Below, piece after piece: positions 33,808 through 42,646 of a stretch of DNA of 64,000 nt. The first letter of the stretch is position 1. Every line of letters begins with the position of its first letter. Both the position numbers and the translations under genes were made by a program. The stretch is taken from the NCBI GenBank assembly GCA_003049485.1, contig PYST01000026.1, forward strand, positions 148,780 through 212,779, in the 5' to 3' direction. This DNA is from Ophioceras dolichostomum (Eukaryota; Ascomycota; Sordariomycetes; Magnaporthales; Ophioceraceae). A model generated the notes under the pieces. That model was not told the origin of the DNA. It was given only the letters and a program-made list of their open reading frames with translations, and did no database searches.

Positions 33808-34666
33808 CATCCAGCCAAGAAAGCGAGGCCTTACTACAGGTAATTGTCCACGCAAGGATTGACCCGGCGGTGTCGCAATACATATCCAGGTATCTATACT
33901 TCATCCCGAGGCCTTTGTTAGTAACATTACGTCGGTGACTTTCTGAGAGCGTCAGTTGCATTCCCGTAGGCTCGGCTAGTCTTTTCAGATACCGGTGGAA
34001 GAAATTGAGATTGCGGGCTGGGTTTGCGTCTTAAGACGTTTTTCTTGTAATGAATGTTGCATAAAGTCTTTCAAAGCAAACTGTGGTTTGATCTGTCGAC
34101 AATACACACAGATGTAAATTGTTCCCCAGAGACGATAACCAAATGACGTCCATCTGACGTCGAAGCGTCAGTTTCAACCGAAACTCTTGACTTCGACTTT
34201 CTGGGCGATTGCCCGACGAGATCTCGGCGCCATACTGTCACGACCGACTTGAGCATTCCGAATCGCAGGTCGCGTCACATCCCACGCTCTCTTACAGCGG
34301 AATTCAGTGAAATGCTAAACCTGACACGATACCTCGACACTGCTGAGGCTCCCTATAGAATGCGAATAGGAGGGTCGTCTAGAACAAGGCACAATACCAG
34401 AGACGAGCGCGTCATGTTCGTGGATTCGAAGGCCGGCAAGGCCGACGATGCCAAAGGTGTACAGTACGGCGCCGCTGGAACTATCTTGTGATATTCCTAG
34501 GCCTAAAACGTCGTATCCTCCTACTTTGGTGCCCATATCATCTCTTCCTGTCAGGTGAGCCTCACGTGAAATTTCACGTGATCTACCTCGCACTGCAGAA
34601 ATAGCTCAGTCCCAATGACGCAACAACAACACAATCCCCTACCCACGTTGCGCCCTTGACAGCCAC
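33808..34666. other. Convergent intergenic region
   Basis: About 860 bp between the ends of the kelch and CHR-transporter genes, with both expected 3' untranslated regions. The only clear structure is the 20-bp palindrome at 34562-34581. No gene recognised. Confidence 0.55.
34562..34581. promoter_or_regulatory. 20-bp perfect palindrome with two CACGTG boxes
   Basis: The core CACGTGAAATTTCACGTG reads identically on both strands and is extended by a T/A pair. Each arm is an E-box of the kind bound by bHLH factors such as Cbf1 or Pho4 in yeast. It sits 3' of both neighbouring genes, so a classical promoter role is not obvious. Confidence 0.5.
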
Positions 34667-36405
34667 CTAGTCTACAAAGAGAAACTGCCCCGCCACCGCA
34701 CCCATAATCACTAACAAGAGCGGAGTGTACTTATTGGCAAACCTGTAGAGAACCGCCAGGGCAAGCAGGTACAGAACCGCCGCCGGGCCGACCTGAGCGA
34801 TCTTGTCAACCACCTCACCAAGGGGATTATCCTTCACCCTATCTAGAGTGCCCTCGATACTGGCCTTGAGAATCTGCGCCGCGATGACGGCTATGACGCC
34901 AATGACGGAGCCGCAGAGGCCGTCGAAGAAGCTGGCGAGGAACTGTTTACCGCGTCAGCAAGACCACTGCTCGAGCTGGTCGTGACATAGGAGTATTGAC
35001 GAGGGAGCCGAACGAAACAGAGGTGCACTAACCTTATTCCGAACCAACTTCTCTAGCAACTCATGGCCCGCAATGGTGAACAGGAAACAGGGGAAGAACA
35101 TCCCTAGCGTAATGACAATCGCCCCCGCGAATGCATTGCCAATCGACCCACCCACGTACGCGCCCTGAAAACCCACAAAGGTCGCAAAAATAACCAGCGG
35201 TGCCGGCAAGATGTTTCCAATGGCAATTCCGTCGATAAAGACGCTCTGCGGGAGCCATGCGCCCATCAGGACTGCCTCGACCTGCACGAACGGGATGGCC
35301 GTGTATGCGCCGCCAAATGAGAGCGTGCCCGCCACCAGGCCCAGCACGAAGAGGTTAAGCAGCGAGGGTGTCTGGGCGATACCAAGGGCTAGCGACACAG
35401 GCGAGGGAACGCCGCGGAAGATGACATAGAGTGCGTAGCCGACGTACTGCAAGATGAAAAGCGCAGCCGCGGGGATCCAGAGACGTCGGGCGATAAACGT
35501 GTAGATCATGCCATAGAGACCCAGGGAGATGAAACTGTGAGAAGCAATCAAGTCAGCTCGCTTGCCAAGGGCGCCGGGACGTGGCTTGATACGGCGAAGA
35601 CGCATCCGCAGTTTGCTTTCCTTCGACTGGGAGGAATTGGAAAGCTGACATGTTTATCCGAAGCGCGCTATTAATTGCCGTGCAAATGGCCGCTATAACG
35701 AGAAATGCATCGACTCTCTTCGTGTCGTGCTTCCTCACGGAGTGGTCGGCTATCTTATGAGTTGCTCGCAAGATCTGGAGTTCGGCGTCAGCACCACCTT
35801 CCCCAAAAAAATCCGGGCCATCTGCAGTGCTCTGACAAATGATTAAAGGCAGTCCCTACCATTGCCGCGACGATGGGCTGCAAAGCCCGAAATGAGGCGT
35901 TGAAGTACTTGTTCTCGAATCCAGCCAAGGAATACAGATAGCTGGCCAGGAGCATCAACACGAAGCCTGGCAGCATGAATGCTATTCCCGCAAGAATCCC
36001 GCCTATCCTACCCGCGGACAAACAGCCAAAGAACATGCATAGTTCGGCGGCCTCCGGCCCGGGAAGGATCTGGTAGACGGAAAAGACACGCTGGAAGCGC
36101 GGGAGAGTAATCCACTTGTCCTGGATCACGAGCTTTTCTTTGATCAGCGCAATCTGAGCTACGGGGCCGCCCCAAGCGAAGAGGCCAAAGTTGTAGAAGA
36201 AGAACCAGAAGAGCCTCAGGTACGACAGCTTAGGGACGTTGGAGTTATCGTCGAGCCCCTGGTCGTTATTATAAGAAGAGGCGTCGATGGCCGGTTCTTG
36301 GTCGTCAGGCTGAGTGACGCCGATCTTCTGGGACGACTCCTCGTCCCCCTTCTTGTCGTGCAGCACGGCCGCGGCCGGTTCCGAAGTTGGAGATTCGACT
36401 GCCAT
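34667..36405 (-). CDS. Chromate ion transporter (CHR family)
   Basis: Four exons on the minus strand: 36405-35860, 35774-35593, 35534-35033 and 34942-34667, about 501 residues. The second-intron donor is uncertain (GTATCA at 35592 preferred; GTCAGC further upstream also keeps frame). CHR proteins have two homologous halves of membrane helices and export chromate, probably by sulfate-like anion exchange. The N-terminal half shows LFWFFFYNFGLFAWGGPVAQ, RVFSVYQILPGPEAAELCMFF and GFVLMLLASYLYS. The C-terminal half shows LVAGTLSFGGAYTAIPFVQV, FIDGIAIGNILPAPLVIFAT and GMFFPCFLFTIAGHELLEKL, each half carrying its conserved GG and PGP/PAP signature. The first 60 residues are a hydrophilic acidic tail. 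A broken rhodanese gene lies just upstream on the same strand. Family call is firm; the physiological anion is unknown. Confidence 0.92.
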
Positions 36406-36935
36406 CGAGGAGAAAGGCGCTGGAGGTTCCTTGACAATCGGCCATGGTAAGAGCTCCTGACTGCCATGAAGGCTCGCATTGTCTTGTTTTTATAGGAAAG
36501 GTTCCTGGGTAGTCTTTCGGCTCTTGCCGAGAGACCGATGGACAGACAGGAGAGCTTTGATTGGCCGGCCGTCCTGATGCAAGGGACAGAAGCGGCTGAT
36601 CAGCTTGCATGCTCGATATCCAAAACCGGAGCTTGATCGGAGCTTGATCGGAGCCCATGGCCAATCATCGTCGGCCTGTCCGTCCACTGTAAGCCACGCT
36701 TAGCTTCAGCTTTTTCCGGAGATGCTGGCAGTGCTACGTATCAACTAGGTAGGTAGGTAGGTAATGAGCGTATTATCACGACAGAGCGCCACAGCCAATA
36801 CCACCAGACGCGACCGTGCTCAGCCGAGCTCGATAAGCCGACGGCTTGTTGAAGCCCGATGCAGTGATCACAACGACGATACTAAAACTGGATCCGCAAA
36901 GCGTCTGCAACCACCTAGGTGGGTAGGCAGGTAGG
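36406..36935. other. Upstream region of the CHR transporter gene, with TAGG tracts
   Basis: Promoter side of the CHR gene. It contains CTAGGTAGGTAGGTAGGT at about 36747-36764 and a related CCTAGGTGGGTAGGCAGGTAGGT stretch at 36914-36937, members of the dispersed TAGGTAGG family. No gene recognised. Confidence 0.55.
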
Positions 36936-36939
36936 TACA

Positions 36940-37561
36940 TATTATTGCAAGCTGCAGATGAGTGATTGGAATGGTCTCTCTGCCACACTTCCTCGTCGTA
37001 TTCCTCCATCAGGTTGGTATAGCCTTTGCCAGCTGCGGCCCAACCGAGAACTCCTTCAAAGAGCGCATAGCTCTCGATATCAGAATCACCCTTCTCTCTA
37101 AAAAAGTCCGCGAACCACCCAGCTACCTACCTACCTACCTAGGTAGTTACCTCGCTTACGAGAAGTTGCTATGGTCTTATTAGCTTGTTTGGGTGTGCTG
37201 TGCGTTAGGTGGAATATGTTATACTGCATGTCCATACGGTCTTCTTGACTCCTGCCGTCTTGAACAGCGCGTACAGGGTTGAGATAGACAGGTATACACT
37301 CTTTGCTGGGAGGTTGATTGCGCCCTTGATTGTGCCGCCCTAGAAATGCTACAATGAGGTACACGCACGAAGTCCGGCCGGAATCGTCTTTAATTACCTT
37401 ATGATCCTCGCGTCGGACATCAACGAGGACGAAGTCTTTACCTGGTTTTTGCCCCTCGAAAATCCATTGGCGAAGCTCCCCTCTTGTCACGATCTCTGGC
37501 TTGTTCGGCGGTGGGTACGCCTCGAACCAAGGGCGTTGCCTTTCCAGTCATTGGAGGCCAT
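36940..37561 (-). pseudogene. Rhodanese/Cdc25-type sulfurtransferase or phosphatase, broken
   Basis: Minus-strand gene from ATG 37561 (GCCATGG context, MASNDWKG). Exon 1 carries PWFEAYPPPNKPEIVT, ELRQWIFEGQKPGKDFVLVD and VRREDHK; an intron at 37397-37340; exon 2 GGTIKGAINLPAKSVYLSIS and KKTVWTC; a 56-bp intron at 37224-37169 (GTATAA, branch CTAAC, CATAG). Splicing then gives C-TTSRK-R, the CX5R active-site loop of rhodanese/Cdc25 domains. Next should come GWFADFFREKGDSDIES, LFEGVLGWAAAGKGY and EEYDEEVW, and it does, but between them a CTACCTAGGTAGGTAGG-type tract (37124-37147) shifts the frame and adds a stop. A second frameshift lies at about 37540, between TGGAAAGG and RPWFEAY. Fungal homologues include Ych1-like and arsenate-reductase-like proteins. 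It sits beside a chromate transporter; rhodanese-like chrE also occurs in bacterial chromate loci. Confidence 0.8.
37124..37147. repeat. TAGG tandem tract inserted in a coding exon
   Basis: TACCTACCTACCTACC followed by TAGGTAGT, four to five CCTA units plus an inverted half, located between codons for KRG and AGWFAD of the rhodanese gene. Related tracts occur at 36747-36764 and 36914-36937. Confidence 0.8.
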
Positions 37562-38098
37562 GGCCAAGGCGATCAGGGCGTTATTGCGAGAAGATGTCTT
37601 TCCAAGGAAATCAAACTACGAGTGTTCCGTAATGCGCTATATCAAAGCTCTGACAGTTCTTGCTCTGCTCACAGGGGGTATCGAATGGCAACTTGTTGGC
37701 GCCACGAGCAGTGCACACAACGCATCCGCCTCACCACCCGCCAATGATACCTCGTCTGTCCATCCTCAAGGGTTGTCGGCCTGCACGGGGGAGAGGCCTG
37801 CTTGATGGCTGGCTCCCCCTCCACCCCCCGGTTCAGCGCAATTGCAGGGAATGATCCCGGGGAATGACGTAGTACCGCGGAGAAGCTGGGTCCCTCTCCA
37901 GGCGATCAGCTGCCAAAAGCGACAGAATTGATTGGCCAAAAACAGCAGGCCGCTAATAATCATCTCTTTGTGTGAACGACCAGGCCGTAACCAAGCTCTG
38001 CTCCAACCCCCAAACAATCATTGATCCGTCTCGCGACGCCCAACGGACTCTACATGCGGTGTGTTGAAATGGGAATTTCGACGTAAACGAAGAAGACG
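37562..38098. other. Divergent spacer between rhodanese relic and bZIP gene
   Basis: About 540 bp that should carry promoters for both flanking genes. A plus-strand open frame crosses it but has no coding bias or recognised domain. Confidence 0.5.
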
Positions 38099-39044
38099 AT
38101 GGTAAGTCTCTCGAATCCGCCCTTTTTTTTTTCTTTCTTTCTAACAGACGAGTGGCCAAGCCCCGCTAACATGCATGTTACAGGACCCAACCCAAGCTGT
38201 CGATGCGAAAACATCTCGATTGACCGAGAACAAACGTCGCTACCGGGCACGCCAGAAAGAGTACGTATCGGATCTCGAGCGAAGGCTCGCAGAAGCGCGA
38301 GGGCAAGGGATACAAGCGACGAGGGAGGTGCAGCTGGCGGCACGGCGGGTCGTGCTCGAGAACGGACGACTCAGGGGGCTCCTTCAGCTGGCCGGCTTCA
38401 GTGATGAGAATATTGACGTGTGGGCGGGGCGTGGAACAAGCGGCGAAAATGAGAATCGGGCGGATTGCGCGATACTGCGGGAAATAGAACAGCAGGCCCG
38501 GCGATGCGCGACATTTACGGTCAATCAGAACCGTGCTATGGAGACAGAAGGGACATCTTCATCGAACAAGAACCCTAGCGAGGGGGGAACAGGCCAGGCT
38601 GGACACATTTCGGAGAGCACCGGCATGCCACAGAGTACTGAGGAGCCCCTGGTTACCAGATCAGACTCTCCCAGCCAGTCAGACCCCAATGCAGCAGCGG
38701 TTGCTCGCAGGGCATCGCCAACGCAGGCAGAGAGTCAGACCGGCCACGGCAGACGTCTACCTCCATGCAAGCTTCTTTCCCGCATCGCCGAGAATCCTGG
38801 CGCCGATATCACTCAGGTCCTTGTTCCTCCAAGTTCAGCCGACTCTCGCCAGGATGCCGTGTGCCTTGGAGGAGACGTCGAGTGTGGGAGGGCGTATGAG
38901 ATACTCATGCGCCACGCGACGTCTGATGAAAAGCTAGATGACATAGCTCGGGTGCTGGAAAGTGGCTGCTCGGCGAATGGGGAGGGTGGCTGCGCTGTCA
39001 AGACGAAAGTTATCTGGCAGGCTCTCGATGGCATGTGTGGGTGA
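38099..39044 (+). CDS. Fungal bZIP transcription factor
   Basis: Predicted first exon is only the ATG codon (38099-38101), followed by an 82-bp intron (38102-38183: perfect GTAAGT, branch CTAAC, TTACAG) and exon 2 38184-39044; 287 residues. An in-frame ATG at 38175 inside the intron would give the same protein with a three-residue MLQ start from unspliced RNA. The basic region is at about residues 13-28 (RLTENKRRYRARQKEY), followed by a leucine-zipper-like helix (VSDLERRLAEARG, then LENGRLRGLLQLAGF). This NxRRxRARxKEY form is typical of a bZIP group in Pezizomycotina. The middle is Ser/Thr/Gln-rich and disordered, and the C-terminus has Cys residues (CKLLSRIAENPGAD; SGCSANGEGGCAV) that recall redox or stress factors. 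Targets unknown; neighbours suggest stress or metabolism genes, as inference only. Confidence 0.87.
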
Positions 39045-40770
39045 CCAGTCTGGCAGGACCTACTGTCAAGAGATGAATTTCCAGGCACACAAGCTTGGAA
39101 TATACCTGGGGATCTAGAATTTGATTCTTATCTTTCTCCAGCGGAGTCCTTTTTGGTGACAGAAAGTAGGTATGCAAGCAGTAAACCGGATTTGTGTTGC
39201 AAGGCCGCGAGAGGCATTCTCGTGATTGTTTACACCACACACACGTACGCCTCAATCATGACACACCCTAGTCTCTGCAAGACTGCTTGTGCTTCTAGAA
39301 AACTTGCTCTTCGGCATATAGGCCCTGACGCTACCATGATGTTTTGCCATTCGCATCTTTCGTGCAGATCGTGGGTCGCGGCTCGCTTTGCCATTGGGTG
39401 CTCCGAGCGGCAGGGGGATGGACAGACAGCGATGCTATGATTGGTTTGCCTCCTGTCGCTGACACAATCGCGATGATATCTATATATATGTTCCCCAACG
39501 TAGCGTTCCACGCGGAATGTTCCTCCATTGTTCCTTGGGAATAATGTGTGGTTGAATGATGGCGTCTACAGAGGTTATGGAAGAGGGACTGAAGTAGATA
39601 TTTCTAGCTGGGATATCCTGGACTTTGAGCCTTGCTGATTTCTTTTAAGGAAGATGAGAGTAGCGACCTCCTTGTCTTTTGTGGGTGGGGACTGACACTC
39701 TCTGCGTCCAGTGCGTGCAGGGAGCCGCCGTTCATCTATTCGAGGATGTGGATGGGCACCGTGGCGGGAAAGGTTGGACCTGATCGGCGATCATTGCCCA
39801 CTCTCACTGGCAAGAGTGGATTGGCCGATTTCTGCTCTGTGCTTCCAAACATGTGAACGAGGTGGCGTTTGCGTAAGAGATGCGAGGCATCTTGCATGTG
39901 AATCAAGATACCTGGGGTCTGGATGACGGGCCGAAGGCGGGGTGCAGTAAAGTTGATTTCAGTATTTCTCCCATGGGATCCCCAGCCGTAGTGATGCACG
40001 ACAGCGGAACTCCAACAACGGGCTATCTCCCTCGATCTTGGCGCCGTGGGCAGCAACGCCAAAGAAACGGTCCCATTGCTCTGCGCCATCGTCGGGCTTC
40101 TTGGGGCTCGCGGGCAGCGGCCTCCTGGTTTTGGACGTCCTCTTCTCCCCTCACTATCAGTAGTCGGCAGAGCCGGCCAACATGACGTCTCCGCAGACGG
40201 CGATCAGCATCTGCAAGACATCGTGGTGGGCCAGCAGCTCGTCCCGTTTTCGCACGCACAGGTCGTACTTCTCGGCGTCGGACTCGCGGCTGCCAAGTGC
40301 CTTGCGGAAAAGCGATGACCTGCTCGAACTGATCGCGTGTCAACACCAGGGCGGCGTCGTCTTGGTCCAATGTAAGGTGAGAAGGTTCAGAATCCTCTTA
40401 TTTCGTTTTCTCCATACCTCGCCTGGAAACACTCCGATGATTCGATGCGCGCTTTTCCTGCATTCAGCATGCTCTTGTTTCATCATCAGGCACGAGGAAA
40501 CAATAAGACTACAAGTGTCTTACAAATCTTTTTCTCCTTCTTGATGGTGATGATGAAGACGATGATGGAGATGAAGGAGACGGTGTCGGCTCGAGTATCA
40601 CAAGCACTCTACCTTGGGCAACGATTCGCAAGACAGCCTCCCCTAGGTACATAGTCGGGCGGTACTGATCGACTGCCTGCCAGTGCCGTTTCGATGTCCT
40701 TTTATTTCCCCCTCCGCTTCAGGCGGACGTTGCCCGGTTGATGGAGGAAGGCGGCGTAGACACAGAATTG
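39045..40770. other. Intergenic region
   Basis: About 1.7 kb downstream of the bZIP gene. The short ORFs lack coding bias and I find no HET-domain N-terminus here that would complete the next relic. No gene recognised. Confidence 0.5.
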
Positions 40771-42163
40771 GACGTTTTAAGAACGGCGGGGCGGATGATG
40801 AAACGAGGGTCACGGCATGGGCGGGCCACCAACTCTCGGCGCCTGAATCATATCTCGATCCCCGAGCCGGCGCCGTCTCCCCGTGTGGGGCCTGGCCGGA
40901 CGCTACTGACACTTTGAGCACGGAGCCGGTTGCCAAGGCTGGGACGGAAACCCGGACGTCTGACCTGAAACTGAACGCGCTGGTGAGCCGGCAGCATGTG
41001 ACTGAAGGTCTGCGGTTCTTTGACGGACCCAGGCAGTTCGGAGACGCAGTGAATGTATCCATCTGGAAGACTAGGGGCTGGACCCTCCAGGAGCATCTGT
41101 GCTCTCGTCGGCTGCTGTATTTCACCTCCGAGAGAACTTACTACAGCTGTGACAAAGGACACTGGAGCGAGCACTCCCCACTAGAGAATGAAGTCGACCC
41201 GGATGACGAGATCCTGTATGATGGCAACCCGAAGGCGGGCGTAGGCCGGCTTGGATCCGATGCGGCTGGCAACTACAGAACTTTCTGTTTGACTTGGGCA
41301 GTATGGAGTTCACAGAAAAGGGAGACGTGTTGAAAGCCATGATGAGGATGTATTCCACGTTTGTGTTCGAGCAGCTCGGGACCGAGGTGTCGGGATTGCC
41401 GGCTGGGAGGCTCGAAGCCGCGCTGATGTGGCGTCCGTTGGAGAAACTAAAGAGAAGGTCCCCTTCAACAGACACGCTAGGCTTTCCGTCTTAGTCTTAG
41501 GTTTGCTGGATTGGGCGGTGTGACTACCCTCTTTTTTTCAGACGCGAGGCGGGGATCGACTAGGTCGCCAAGTGGTACCTCTGCCTGCGCAAGCCAGCAG
41601 CGGCCTCCGCCGACTTGGTTCTCGCGCGCGCGACGGTCGAAACGGGCGAGCCCGGAACTCCTCGGCGGACCGAGTGGTCTTCTCCCGCGGTGCATCAGGA
41701 CCTTCCGGATGTCGAGACCCTGGAAGATCTGGCAATCACGAGTGATGTCGAGTCCCCTGTCGAGACTCGGCCCCTCGGAAAACTCGTTGAGCACACAGCG
41801 CTGCTGTGCCGTGCATCGACGGCCTTATTTCCCATTTGGCTGATAGAGGGAGCAGATGCGCCGGCGGTACTATCTGAATGGGGGGTCTGCTATTTTTCGG
41901 TGCTTTGCGGGAACGGGACTGTAATCGGCGAGCTGTGGTCAGATTGGGGGACGATACGGGCACAGTACGGTCAGAGATATCCGGTCGAGGATATCGAGCT
42001 TCTCCACATCGGGAACCTAGACCACGACTCGACGACCATGGAGAGGATCGTCAGATTTTCCAGAAGCAATCCGGCGATTGGGGATCTCTCGCAGGTGTTC
42101 ATGAAGGTTCTAGAAGAGAGGATGGAAGATATAGGGCTGGTCATTTGGATTGTCCGTCCTTGA
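40770..42163 (+). pseudogene. HET-domain (heterokaryon incompatibility) protein relic
   Basis: HET proteins trigger programmed cell death when incompatible fungal strains fuse. This copy lacks the N-terminal part of the HET domain. Visible blocks: HVTEGLRFFDGPRQFGDAV and the signature TRGWTLQEHLCSRRLLYFT at about 41000-41130, then a frameshift near 41282, then MEFTEKGDVLKAMMRMYSTF, FEQLGTEVSGLPAGRLEAAL and WRPLEKLKRR. Where homologues have GFPSWSWxGW the frame reads GFPS-stop-S-stop-V-C-W: TAG at 41492-41494 and 41498-41500 replace the two Trp codons. A third TAG at 41561-41563 (GID-stop-VAKWYL) fits another Trp. After that the same frame stays open for 200 codons with good coding bias to TGA at 42161. 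TGG-to-TAG equals CpA-to-TpA on the other strand, the RIP pattern. Confidence 0.82.
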
Positions 42164-42646
42164 GGGGGTGGCACCGCCGTCCGGGTCGGGGTAGGATATA
42201 TGATTAGGGAGGAGCTGGTGAAGGCTCAGATAGAAGGTCCGTCGTGGTTGGTCTTGAGGTAACATGTGACGTATTGTCACTAGGTACCCTTACGATCTTG
42301 TAAGGCCAGGCTTCAGCTACGATTCTTCCCTTCATATCCTCTTTCCTATCGGTACCATAGATTATCCCGTTCATTTTTGTACCTACCTAATATCAGGGTT
42401 TTCGCAGAAGGACTCCTTCCCGGCGTACTTGATACTTTTTTGAAAATGCACGATGCAAGACGGCTCCATCTCAAGCTTATATGTGTTTTGCCATTGGGTA
42501 GAGAGGATGTATAGCGCCTCTGTTACGGAGGGAAATGGGAATACACTACCTTTGAATCGGCGGCCAAGGTATGAAACAGACACAGAGAGAAGAGAAGGCA
42601 TCCGTACAGCAGATCGCACACATGCACACTCACACTTTCCCCCACG
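42164..42646. other. Convergent spacer
   Basis: About 480 bp between the HET relic and the 3' end of the Eme1-like gene. Contains a CTAGGTACC and a GTACCTACCTAA motif. No gene recognised. Confidence 0.55.

Noticed and set aside
37169..37224. Idea that the rhodanese relic simply stops at its catalytic Cys
   Set aside because: A 56-bp intron restores the CX5R loop and downstream sequence is present; the break is the TAGG tract further on.
38175..38183. ATG at 38175 as the only bZIP start
   Set aside because: A perfect GTAAGT-CTAAC-TTACAG intron beginning right after an upstream ATG explains the locus better; kept as an alternative.
39736..40370. Overlapping frames upstream of the HET relic, considered as its missing N-terminus
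   Set aside because: None contains the expected HET motifs (YxALSYCWG or WIDxxCI-type), so they are not joined to the relic.
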